Shown here piece by piece: positions 11,198 to 22,700 of a DNA stretch of 64,000 nucleotides. The stretch lies in NCBI GenBank assembly GCA_946122785.1, contig CAMGYJ010000008.1:7899475-7963474 (forward strand), read 5' to 3'. Under the pieces are notes generated by a model, which was not told where the DNA came from, did no database searches, and saw only the letters and a program-made list of their open reading frames with translations. The stretch is from Linum tenue. Its lineage: Eukaryota > Streptophyta > Magnoliopsida > Malpighiales > Linaceae. The position numbers were made by a program, and so were the translations under genes. Numbering within the stretch: the stretch's first letter is position 1; each line of letters begins with the position of its first letter.

Positions 11198-14100
11198 CTA
11201 TACATGGTAGACCATTCCTACCTCTAATGTAGATGCATGAGGAATGCACAACGCATAGCTTGGTCCTCTGGAGTTCCTCCGCAAGAAATCATATCCATAG
11301 TTTATCACAATGTTCCTTATGAAACTCGACCCTCTCTTTGCCCTTACGTATGAATGCCCTAGTATGAACGCCATCCCTGCTTCCCTAGCTTCCATTAGCT
11401 CCATCAGCTCCGCTTGTGCTTCTTCATTGATATGACTACTCTCTGGCACGATAAACCTCACTCTCCTTCTCAATCTCTCCGGAGATTTTACCACGGTCTC
11501 TGATATCCTCACCTCATCCGAACATCTCGCTTCTTCCTCTTCGTCTTCTTCACACAACTTGATCCCTTCGAGGTTCGAGGATGTTGTCCCAATCACTACC
11601 ATTCTCTCGTCATCGTCCTCAACTTCTTCCATAACATCTACACTGCTCCCACGCTTCTCGGACCTGATCAACTCTGCAATGCTACAAACGAGGTCCCTCT
11701 CGAACTCCACGTCATCCTTGTGAATGTCACGGTAGCCATACCGTGCTATGCATCTGTAGATGTGGTACCCCTTTGGTCCGACTCTTCCCACGAGGAATCG
11801 TTCCTCGGGTCCCACATGAGGTACAGGCACAGATTTGATGCAGAGGAAGACCACGACTTGGTGGAAAGCAGGAAGGTTGGTGAGGAAGTGAGAGAATATG
11901 GCTGGGATGCCAGACACGAGTTCCGTGTGTATGAGGCCTATGCCTCGAACTCGGACGATGCCTAGAGTTGGACCTAGGCTGAGAAGCCAGTCAATGGAGA
12001 CCTTGTTTTGAACATCAGATTGATACTTCATCAGCGTTCCATAGTGCCACACGTACATTATAGCCAGGAAGATGAGCGAGAGGGCAATCGGAACCCAAGC
12101 TCCTTCGAGAAACTTGATGAGGGAGGCTGAGAAGTAGAGAGCTTCAAATGAACCGAAGAAGAAGATGAAGCAAAGTGCTAGAAGGGCATTCTTGTGCCAG
12201 CATAAGACGATGACCAGTGACATTAGGCACGTTGTTACAAGCATGACAGTTATAACTGCCAGACCTGTCCGGAAGAAAACATGATATTGTAATGCAGCTC
12301 AGAGAAAATATAGCATTGGCTGGGAAGAACAAGTTAACGAACACACAACCCTTGCATTACCTGCTGCATTGGCCATGTGCTTCGTATTCCTAAAACCGAT
12401 CGTAACAGCCAGGCATAACAGCATCAGGGTCCAGTTGATCTCCGGGATGTAAATTTGTCCATGAACTCTTGACGAAGTGTGAACAACTTTGACCTTTGGA
12501 AAGCATCCCAAAGCGGAGCACTGTTTGATGATCGAGAAAGTCCCTGTGATGACAGCTTGACTTCCCACAACTGCTGCAAGTATGGCTATTGCCAATACAG
12601 GAACTCTTATCTGCTCTGCAGCATTAGATAAAACATCATATTATGAAATCATCACGGTGGGAGTTCATGGCTATTCCAGAAGTGAAACAATAGGTGCATG
12701 CCTACCAGGAACAGATACATAGAAACCAATCCGGTAATCAGTTTCAAGAGAGTGATGCTTGGAAAGGTAAGCAGCTTGTCCCATGTATGCAAGGATCAGT
12801 GATGGATAAACGACAAAAGTGAAAGCAATCTGCAGACAGAAGAACATAAATTGGATGTAGTGTAAGCAAGCTACTTCATGCGAAAAAATATTTACTACTG
12901 TCCATGATCCGTCTCGAACAAGAACAGCATGTAAAAGAAAAGTAACATCTATTTAGGTGTCAAGTTCCGAGTGCTACAGAAAGTAGTGTAATATGCAATG
13001 TGGAGTTGGTTTATTGTACCTGGATGGATAACTGAGAAAAGTGGCCCAAATCTGCAAACATGGCTTCTGAACCTGAATAGATTCCCAGAAAGAAAGAATA
13101 TAAAAAGAAGCCCTAAAACACAGATTAATGTCTGCAAAAGAAAATCCAAAATGATCTTTCATGTATGTTGCAGCATTATACCAGTCATGCAGAGAAGAAT
13201 CCCGCCTAATGACATCCAGCCTCCCCTCCGCGTCTTCTTCAGAAACTTGTACATGTAGTATGGGGAGATAGCCTGGTAAACATGTGGATTCCACCGGAAA
13301 ATGTTGTACACGCCGATGCTACTGATGCACAGAAGCCACGTGATGACAATTGGTGCAAAGATGAACCCAACCTTGTGAGTTCCAAAGTGTTGGAGGGCAA
13401 ACAAAGATACAAGTATTGCACAAGTCACAGGGAGTTCAACATCTGCAGAAATTCACAGAACAGAATGCTCATTAACCCCATCATTTAGTGTTCCTTTCTC
13501 AAAATCGCCACCGAAAGTGCCCTTAAACCATGCTAGCTCACAGTCAAACTTGTGTGTGTTTGCATGGATCAGTGTCCCAAGGTCACATAGTGACACCAAT
13601 TCATGTCTCTCAGGAGTAACCAAATGAGACAACATTGAGAACTAAATGTCCAGATGGAACATGAGTGGAGTGCTGACTATATCACTAATCAGCACACTAA
13701 GCTGGAAAGGGAAGACAGCTGGTCTATTTGTAAGAGCCATGGGAGACCTGCAACTGTTCCTCTCAACAACACTTTGAGCTGTGAAAACTGAAATGACACC
13801 AATTGCCACATCATGTGAGATTTGGTTTCTGTCTTTGTATTGGATTCACTGTTCCAGATGAACTGATCCTCTTTTCTTTTCTAGTCTTCCACAGTTCCAC
13901 CATGGAAAGGAACAGCTTACTTCACAAAGACCATAACTTTACACAAACCTTGACTCAGCTCTATCTGTAAACCCTCTACGTGTTGCCTTGTTTATGATGG
14001 TTACAACTTGGCCCCCAATTTCTTAATACACCATGATTAGTAAATAGGCAGGAATCGGAAGGTACTAGTTTGAAGTGATCTCACTAGGATTAAAGCGGGA

Positions 14101-15354
14101 AGGCCTTTCTTTTCTCCCCTAATTAGAAATTATCATGGACCACCACATATCCTTCCACTAGTAATAAACTATTACTGTCATGCTGCTAAATCCAAATTAG
14201 TAATACCCCTTATTTGCTTTTCCCCTAACTTCATCTCCTCTCCCAACAAGGATTGCTAATGGTATGAAGATAAAGCTTCTAACCTCTCCTGAGTGATCAA
14301 ATTTTGATAGGAACCATGGGAAGCTAAGATAAACTTCCATACCTACTACTGATCTTTTGGTGGAGGGGAATTCTGCAATGTGATGCGCATAGCCTAAACA
14401 GCCAAAAAAAAAATTACTCTATTCGATTTTCGGCAGATTCAAAACGTTTCTAAATTGTAACAGCTGGTGATCTACAGGATTTGCTTGAAATGAACCGACC
14501 TGAAATAAGACGCAATAGTAATTAGGCCGAAACAAAACTCAATTTATGGAGTTTTCGAAGGATACTCACACTGATGCTGCTCTTTCTCCATCGAAAGCTC
14601 CATTCCAGAAACCGCCGAATATACTGGAGACAAGTAGATATGACCACAAAGAAGATTCAAGGTGGGAAAGAAACAAAATTTCTCTGAGTCATCGATCGAC
14701 ATCCATAGCAAAAGAAGAAAAAGAATTAACTGTTACCGGAAATTGCAGGGGTAAGAACTCCATCGCCGATAACCATACAAGTCCCAATCAAAGCTAGGCC
14801 GAGCAGAGCTTTCTGCAGCAGCTTACTCTTCTCCAGAGCAGATTTCAAGCTGGACCCAATTCGATTCCGGGGATTTGCATCCGACCCATCTTTCTTGTAC
14901 TCGGAGAGCTCCTCATCTGCGAGCTGGCAATTGGGGAGAGCACCGAGACGGGCATGGCGGCAGAGCAGAGAATACAGAGCAAAAGTGCCGCCTTCGCCAT
15001 TATCATCAGCTCTAAGCACAATGAACACGTATTTGAGAAGTGGGATTATCGTGAGCGTCCAGAAGACGAAAGATAGAACTCCGAAAATTTCTTCATTGGT
15101 ATCGGAGTGTTCAATGTCCTCTGCAAATGTGCTCTTGTAGACGTACAATGGGGAAGTGCTCAAATCTCCATAGACTACCCCTAAGCTCTGGTAGGCCAAG
15201 GTCAGGACTGCCTTCCATGAATTCCTCTGCCAAAATCAAAATGCAAGAAATTAGCAAATCTTAAATCATATAGTCACATACATTGAAGAAGAATCGACCC
15301 TTTTTTTACCTTGATTGGGTTATCAGCAATTGCTGGCGCGCCTTCGAGATCCAT
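11198..15354 (-). CDS. HAK/KUP/KT potassium transporter, 8 exons
   Basis: Exons in gene order are 15310-15354, 14737-15226, 14570-14623, 13182-13442, 13020-13072, 12706-12829, 12361-12615 and 11198-12264. All junctions are GT-AG and in phase, giving 782 residues. The protein has the K+ uptake permease signature [15 protein letters not shown] near residue 30, [24 protein letters not shown], a multi-pass membrane core and a long cytosolic C-tail ending VGMVYHV. The family moves K+ (H+-coupled) across the plasma membrane or tonoplast. Length and motifs fit the clade with Arabidopsis KUP3, KUP10 and KUP11, but I did not assign a member. The first exon codes only 15 residues; the third only 18, with both splice sites intact. 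Intron 3 is the longest (1.1 kb). The C-tail carries an acidic segment (EDDDERM, EEDEEEE). Confidence 0.93.
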
Positions 15355-16696
15355 TTTTAGGCAGGGGAATGAATGGAACAGAACAGAGTAGTACAGAGAA
15401 AGCTGGCTGCTTACTGAAAATCCATTCCCTTTTTTGGAGGGGACGGAGATAACAATGAAATGGTGGAAGGAGAAAGCTATACCCAGATGGGATTATCTAG
15501 CAAAGGAGAAAGCTTTACCCATCCTCCTTCAAAAGCCTTCTGTTGAAGGAAAGCTTGTGCGGGCCTTTCCCATTTCCAGTTCTCACTTATATTTGAGAGT
15601 GTTTCGAGTGGGCAGTAGCTCAATGAAGAAGCAAATGCAGACAAATTAACACCAAAAATGAGAAATAAGAATACAATATGCGCACGAAGCTCCACCTTTT
15701 TCTTTTAAATTTCCCATTTCTCGCTGGAGAAAATAGTTGAAGCCAAGCCAGCCCCGGCCCCTTACTTTTCTTCGTTTTGTTTTTCTTTTTTGGGTTTTCT
15801 CATTGGTGCAGTAGATAGAAGTCTGCTGGGTGTGTGGTTGAAAATTAGGTGATGTGTTAGATAAAAATCGGCTCTTTCCCCCTTCCACTTCAAATTGCCA
15901 CCAGCCCCTAAAAACCAAACAAAAGGAGGAAAACAGAGAGGGGAAAGTGACGGAAGATGGGAAAAGGCTTGGTGGTTTCGCGTTTGGGTTCTGGGGAATT
16001 TTATTTTTTTCTTTCCGAGAAATGGCGAGAATCAAAGAGAAAAGGAACAAATCTCTGGGAACCTAAATAATGAGGATTATATGTGTTTATTTATAAATGG
16101 GGGAATGATAATGGGGAAGGAGACAGAGACAGGACGTAGACGGAGAGAGACAGGGGAAGGGAAGGGAAGGGAAGTGGGTTTCTTTCTTTTCTTTTAACTG
16201 GAAATGCACTAACTGAGAGCAGTCAGTCATCACTACTACTGCTGCTACTGCATCACCTCACTGACACCAATTATACTTTTTTGGACCAAAAATGAAAAGG
16301 AAAACAAAGTAATTGAAAACCAGAATTTGTCAGGGATGATATATTCCAGGACGTTTCGTCCAACTCGTCTCAAACGGTTTATCTTTTCCTCTGTTTTTTT
16401 CTTTGTTTCACCGGTCCTCTGTCATCTCCGGTAACGTTTTGATTTGCTGTAACTGCATGTTTCTCTCTGTAACTGCAGATTTGCGTCCGGCGAGGATTTG
16501 TAGTGCTTAGATTGGGCGATAGTCGTGTGAGTGGGTAGTTAGGTTTATTGGCAGTTTATATGCTAGTCATAGAGCAGGGGAAAAAACAAGAAATTTGTGC
16601 GGATTGAATTCGAATACACGAGTCTTTGGTCACCCTGCTGGTATGGCTAAATTGTAAGTCTGGTTTATGGTTGATCTTGGTGTATTTAGTTATACA
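15355..16696. other. 5' region of the KUP gene
   Basis: This region is upstream of the minus-strand KUP start codon. It contains purine-rich and pyrimidine-rich stretches, including a GGGAA-type simple repeat at about 16154-16178, and probably holds the promoter and any leader exon. No ORF of substance was recognised. Confidence 0.35.
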
Positions 16697-18727
16697 CTAG
16701 CTTTTTGGCCCGCGCTTCGTAGCGGTAAGAAATTAATTATATACTTTTTAATATTTAATAATCTTATTTGAAATCAATTAATTTACAAAAATCGGGTAAG
16801 ATATATTCAAAAAATTTACTTAATGTGTGAATCAATTCTCCATAAGTTTGTTCAAGTGATGCATAAAAATTGCTATCACTCCATAAGTTATACATTATTT
16901 GTTTGTTATTTACATAATTATTATAAAACATTGTGATGTAAATCTTTCGTAGTGTGTGGTCTACCAATAAAATAAAATCAAGTTATCAAAAGTATTACAT
17001 TTGATCAAACTGTTATGTAAAAATTAATTAACATTGCAAAATCATTTTGTAATATAAAGTGATGACATGGTGAATGTTTTAGTCAATAGTGAAGGAACTA
17101 TAACTAATAATAAAAAATTAAGTTATGAAAAGTGTAAGATTTGATTAAGCGGTTATGTAAAAAATAACTTACCTTACATAACTTTCGTGTAATGCAAATG
17201 GATGAAATGGTTAACAATCTAGTTAATAATAATATGAAAAACTTACATTCAATTGATACATAATAACAAATAATCCCTTACGTTGTCTTCAATTGATAAT
17301 TAAGAAGTAATTATCTCATTGTAAGGTTTATATAATGTATTTGTAATGTACGTAACTATTATAGAAAATTGTTATGTAAATTTTTATGTGTGGTCTAATA
17401 ATAAAATCAAACGGAAAGTATCACATTCGGTTAGAATTTTATGTTAGAAATAGCTAACCTTAGAAAAGTTATACAACACGTTTTTTTTCAATTGATAATT
17501 AAAAAATAACCACCCCTATATGATTTACATAATGTATTTGTAATGTACTTAACTCTTATAGAACACTAGTTTTTAGCCCGCGCTTCGCGGCGGTAAGAAT
17601 TTAATTATATTTAAAAGTTCACCCACTTAGTTAATAATTTAATTGAAATAAAATAATTCATAAAATTATTAGAGTAAGATACATCCATATATTTTACTTA
17701 ATGTCTTAATGATTATGAAAGGAATACACCATATGTTAGTTTAAGTGATATAAAAATAACTATCCCTCCATAACCTTTCCAATGTCTCATGACCAAACTA
17801 TTATGTAAAAGAATAACTTACCTGAAAAAGCAATTGTGTATTGCAAATTGATGAGATGAATAATTAATTTAGCTAATAATAAATAAATTTTCATTCAAAC
17901 TTATAGTGCAAATTGATGAGATGAATAATTAATTTAGTTAATAATAAATAAATTTTCATTCAAACTTATAGTACTGAACCGTTATAAAATATCTATGCAA
18001 TATGATTTGTTTAAGTGATATTTAAGAAATAACTACCCTGCATAAGCTTTATATAATGCATTTATAATTACATAATTTTTATATAATTGCGTTACAGAAA
18101 TCTATCTTAATGTGTGGTCTAACGATGAAGTCAAGTTAAGAAAGAGATAATGGTGAATTGGGAAGCTTTATATATAATATATTTGTAATGACCCAATAGT
18201 TGTAGAATAGTATTCCACAAATTTTTGGTACAATGTGATCTAATGTAAAGAGTTTATAATGTAATTACTTGAATTATTTATAATATATTTGTAATTACGT
18301 AACTATTATAGAATAGTGTTAAACCAATCTTTTTTACTGTGAGTTCTAATGATAAAAATCATGTTATAAAATATGAGTATAATTGTGTTACAGAAATCTA
18401 TCTTAATGTGTGGTCTAATGATGAAGTTAAGTTAAGAAAGAGATAATGGTACCAATGTGATCTAATGTAAAGAGTTTATAATGTAATTACTTGAATATAT
18501 TTATAATTACGTACCTGTTATAGAATAGTGTTAAACCAATCTTTTTTACTGTGAGGTCTAATGATAAAAATCATGTTATAAATGTTGATGTTATTTGTTG
18601 GATTCAAATATAAACGTTTAGGTATTGACATTAAATGTTGTATTTAAATATGAGTATTTATTATTTTATTTGAAGTATTTTATTTTATTTAAATATGAAT
18701 AGATTGTAGATAAATTTTATTCAAATA

Positions 18728-19306
18728 TGTTTAATGCATGATTAAATTCATTTGATGTTAATAGTTTTTCGCATTTTTACCTATTCTGTTAAACCGACAT
18801 GAACGAAAATAAACCGATTATACCACCGGTCGAACCATTTCACTTGCTTAACCTGCGATATAAATCGGTTCGCCAACCTTTCTTTAATCACATTAGAGTT
18901 CTAAGGGTGTCTACCTTTCAACTAATTAGAGTTTTATAAATTGGTGGATAAATAAAACGTAGATATGATCGGCCTTGCGTCCAACTCTTAAAATTTTGGG
19001 TTCCCTTCTCATATAGAACTATGGGGGAGTAGTATCTTAGTTGGTCTGCCATGAGAGGGTTTTCAGTGGAAGATGTGTTTAATGCATGATTAAATTCATT
19101 TGATGTTAATAGTTTTTCGCATTTTTACCTATTCTGTTAAATCGACATGAACGAAAATAAACCGATTATACCACCGGTCGAACCATTTCACTTGCTTAAC
19201 CTGCGATATAAATCGGTTCGCCAACCTTTCTTTAATCACGTTAGAGTTCTAAGGGTGTCTACCTTTCAACTAATTAGAGTTTTATAAATTGGTGGATAAA
19301 TAAAAC
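18728..19306. repeat. Direct repeat pair, 231 bp, inside Helitron B
   Basis: The segments 18728-18958 and 19076-19306 are nearly identical (only a few differences seen) and are separated by 117 bp. They include a Cys-free, AT-rich sequence with an ACCGGT core and no ORF. The pair probably reflects slippage or recombination within the Helitron. Confidence 0.85.
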
Positions 19307-19380
19307 ATGTAAAAGTAAGACCTGTCAAATTAAAGCCTTGTTATAGAAAGTAAGGATATTTTTATGCAGAGAATGATACT

Positions 19381-19698
19381 TTTGGAATAATTAATGGCCA
19401 AGAATTTTTTCCCCGTTTTGGTACACCCGTGCACACTATATATAAACCCCAAATGAATAGTACCGTTTTTAATGAGCCCTTATTTTGTCGTAAGGAACAG
19501 TGAAACTGTTAAAATAAACTTGTGCTTTTAATATATTGATTTGGAATAATTAATGGCCAAGAATTTTTTCCTCGTTTTGGTACACCCGTGCACACTATAT
19601 ATAAACCCCAAATGAACAGTACCGTTTTTAATGAGCCCCTATTTTGTCGTAAGGAACAGTGAAACTGTTAAAATAAACTTGTGCTTTTAATATATTGA
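19381..19698. repeat. Tandem repeat, 159 bp x 2, at the Helitron B 5' end
   Basis: Units begin at 19381 and 19540 with TTTGGAATAATTAATGGCC and differ at only a few bases. Each unit contains an AACAGT-GAA-ACTGTT hairpin and ends in the Helitron 5' terminal sequence, so the element has a doubled 5' end. Confidence 0.85.
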
Positions 19699-19988
19699 TT
19701 GTTATGTAAATCCTTATGTATGGTATAGTAGTTCTAATACAACATAACAATGAGCTTATGGTGAAAATGAAAGTAGGGGATAAAAACCCCACTTGAACAG
19801 TGCCGCTGGAGCAATTTGCTTATACAGCCCGGTTTTTTCGTAAGCAACAGTGATTGTTGCTTGGGCTTTTAATAATTAGAACATAATTATTATAAAACAT
19901 TGTGATGTAAATCTTTCGTAGTGTGTGGTCTACCAATAAAATAAAATCAAGTTATCAAAAGTATTACATTTGATCAAACTGTTATGTA

Positions 19989-20575
19989 CAGGGGCGAAGC
20001 TAGCTTGGCGGCCGGGGGGGCCATGGCCCCCCCGGGAATTATAAATTGAGTCAAGTAGCGATTGGTATTGCAAAGTTGTATTGTAGACTAGTGGAAGAAT
20101 GCTTGATTTGGGAGGATTAGAACGCAGGTTCGATTCCCTGTGTACGCAGTTTCTGCATTTTATTTGATTTTTATTATTTCTGCATTTTTATTTGATTTTT
20201 ATTATTTATAATTTCCTAGTACCTTTTCTGTTGAGTGATTTTGAATTTTACTTCCTTTAGTATTTAGTTATTTATTGCTTGTATTAGTAGATAATATCTT
20301 GTTTTGATTCATTCAATGATTATTTATCTTTGTAAATGTGCATTTTGAATGAAAATAATAAAATTTAGCTACAAAACGTGAAATCTCTTGATTCAATAGA
20401 CAAAAAATATTCGTAAAATTTATCTTGAATATGATTTTACGAATGACGAATCTATCTATCAAAGCAAAAGAATGTGCAATTATTCAAATTTTGGCCACCC
20501 ACATGGAAATACTGGCTTAGGTGCAGTTTTTCAATTTTTGGCCCCCCCGGAATAGGAATCCTGGCTTCGCCCCTG
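19989..20575. mobile_element. hAT MITE, 587 bp, target duplication GTTATGTA
   Basis: The perfect 8-bp direct repeats GTTATGTA lie at 19981-19988 and 20576-20583. Terminal inverted repeats are CAGGGGCGAAGC at the left and GCTTCGCCCCTG at the right; similarity continues for a few bases with one mismatch. The uninterrupted site is present at 17010-17017 in the other Helitron copy (CTGTTATGTAAAAATT). There is no transposase ORF. The GC-rich left end contains a run of G and a run of C that can pair. Internal Pol III-like boxes are listed separately. Confidence 0.92.
20084..20137 (+). other. tRNA-like Pol III A and B boxes inside the MITE
   Basis: TAGACTAGTGG (20084-20094) fits the A-box consensus and GGTTCGATTCC (20127-20137) fits the B box exactly, 33 bp apart. 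The flanking sequence does not fold into a full cloverleaf that I can recognise, so this looks like a tRNA-derived (SINE-like) head captured by the MITE rather than a tRNA gene. Confidence 0.5.
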
Positions 20576-21312
20576 GTTATGTAAAAATTAATTAACATTG
20601 CAAAATCATTTTGTAATATAAAGTGATGACATGGTGAATGTTTTAGTCAATAGTGAAGGAACTATAACTAATAATAAAAAATTAAGTTATGAAAAGTGTA
20701 AGATTTGATTAAGCGGTTATGTAAAAAATAACTTACCTTACATAACTTTCGTGTAATGCAAATGGATGAAATGGTTAACAATCTAGTTAATAATAATATG
20801 AAAAACTTACATTCAATTGATACATAATAACAAATAATCTCTTACGTTGTCTTCAATTGATAATTAAGAAGTAATTATCTCATTGTAAGGTTTATATAAT
20901 GTATTTGTAATGTACGTAACTATTATAGAAAATTGTTATGTAAATTTTTATGTGTGGTCTAATAATAAAATCAAACGGAAAGTATCACATTCGGTTAGAA
21001 TTTTATGTTAGAAATAGCTAACCTTAGAAAAGTTATACAACACGTTTTTTTTTCAATTGATAATTAAAAAATAACCACCCCTATATGGTTTACATAATGT
21101 ATTTGTAATGTACTTAACTCTTATAGAACATTGTTATGTAAATCCTTATGTATGGTATAGTAGTTCTAATACAACATAACAATGAGCTTATGGTAAAAAT
21201 GAAAGTAGGGGATAAAAACCCTACTTGAACAGTGCCGCTGGAGCAATTTGCTTATACAGCCCGGTTTTTTCGTAAGCAACAGTGATTGTTGCTTGGGCTT
21301 TTAATAATTAGA

Positions 21313-22665
21313 TTTGGCGATATTTGGTTTCTTACCTATATTGAAAATTCATATGAAATTTGATAATAAAAAATCCGTTTAGGATTGAATATTAATAGGA
21401 AAAAAATGGAGGTTGTAAGTTAGACTAAATTTAAATACTAATGGACAAAGCTCAAAGAAGTTGATTAAGATGTTTGGACGTATTTATTTGGAAAAAGCAA
21501 GGTATGCTATCACAAAAATCCTTGTTGTTAAGAATTCTCTATCAACAATATGACCAATGATAAAGAAAAGACTATGGAAGTGTTGTCGTCTTTTGGTGTG
21601 GTGCGATTTTTTTACGAAAGTATAGCTCGAGATATGAAATCTTCTAGATTAATTTGATACAAATTTGATTGCATGATAGAACAAATATATAGGATCGATG
21701 ATTTGATTCGCGAGGAAATACACTCGACTACAAATTCAAACTCAAACTCACCAGAAATAGAAATACGCACTGTGTTGAGCTATCTATGTTTGTTGTCAAT
21801 CACAAGAGCATCCCTAATTTAGCTGGCACGGAGGTATTGACAATTCCCCAAAGTGGTGAAGTTTGTCGACATCCAATTTCATTACAGCAATCACATTAAC
21901 TATTGAGAAAACCCCCATAAATCTAACTGTGATTTGTCATTTATACAGACAAAACTTGAAAAATCAAGTGACTTATGAAATGACCGAAACGATCTTCTAA
22001 AACAATACTTCCCAATAAGATGAAAGAAAAATATGAAGAAATGGAGGTGTTAATCTAACAAGGCTATTGTTTACTTCCCCAAAAGCTTAACTAAAAACAC
22101 AATATTTTTGGACCTAAACTATGATAAGTGAGGCCAACTATAAGATAAGATCAACATATAAACAAAATGGCCACTTCTTTTGATCGGGCCATGCATATTT
22201 GCCACTTTGATTAAGGATTAGACATATGTTGGTTGAATATGTAAGCATGCATTTGTGTGGGGAAGCATATGAAAGTGACATACGAAAAGAAGACATGCGC
22301 AAACTTGGATGAGAAGTGCACGTCATTCTTCCTTGTGCTTCGCTTCCCCTTTAGAATTTTTGCCTACTTGCCCTAGCCTTCCAGTGGTCGCCACTTACCC
22401 ATTATCACAAAGTTCACAACCCTACCACCAATGTAAGCATGCCGACGTTAACCTAGCCCTTACCACCAATGTTGGCTTAACATATAGACAAAGTGGGTGA
22501 TAGCCAAAGTTATATGCTTTCTAATATCTGAAGTCTTCGTCCGAAGTATGACCATTAAACTTTGAGGTTATGAATTTCTGTGAAGTTGTAGGATTGCTTG
22601 GGAGATCAACAACAATCATGTGCAGCGTAGTGTGTTTTGACATTGTAGGAGTGTATTATAGTAAA
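21313..22665. other. Intergenic DNA, nothing recognised
   Basis: This AT-rich DNA has only short ORFs (for example 22309-22500) without recognisable similarity. Confidence 0.45.
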
Positions 22666-22700
22666 CTAGATAAATGGCCCGTGCTCCGCACCGGGTATTC
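22666..22700 (-). mobile_element. Helitron 3' terminus (element of unknown length)
   Basis: Read on the minus strand, the hairpin CCCGGTGCGGAGCACGGG is followed after eight bases by CTAG and a host T, the structure of a Helitron 3' end. The element would extend rightwards, but no matching TC end was located before the hAT element at 23626. Confidence 0.5.

Larger units (their letters stand above)
17566..19698 (-). mobile_element. Helitron B, nested in Helitron A
   Basis: Read on the minus strand, the element begins TCAATATATTAAAAGC (19698) and ends with a perfect hairpin CCGCG-AAG-CGCGG, about ten bases, then CTAG (17566). The host sequence on the two sides, TATAGAACA and TTGTTATGT, joins exactly to the uninterrupted sequence in the second copy of Helitron A (21122-21140), so the empty site is visible and no bases were duplicated. 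No coding gene was found inside. It carries internal duplications, listed separately. Confidence 0.85.
16697..21312 (-). mobile_element. Helitron A, partly duplicated, carrying nested insertions
   Basis: On the minus strand the element starts TCTAATTATTAAAAGCCC (end at 21312, host A before it) and finishes with a GC-rich hairpin followed by CTAG (end at 16697, host T after it). TC and CTRR termini, a 3' hairpin and an A/T insertion site without target duplication are the marks of Helitrons. No Rep/helicase gene is present, so it is non-autonomous. The body is partly repeated in tandem: the segment from 16912 to its 5' end (19880) recurs as 19881-21312. The left copy is interrupted by Helitron B, the right copy by a hAT MITE. 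A second hairpin lies near the 5' end (AAGCAACA, 5-nt loop, TGTTGCTT at 19832-19862 and again near 21270). Confidence 0.8.
19881..21312 (-). repeat. Second, partial copy of Helitron A
   Basis: This copy matches 16912-17565 plus 19699-19880 in order, lacks Helitron B, and is split by the hAT MITE at 19989-20575. It begins abruptly in the middle of the element, so it arose by partial tandem duplication rather than by an independent insertion. Confidence 0.8.

Noticed and set aside
20084..20150. A tRNA gene
   Set aside because: Only the A and B boxes are convincing; acceptor and anticodon stems do not pair.
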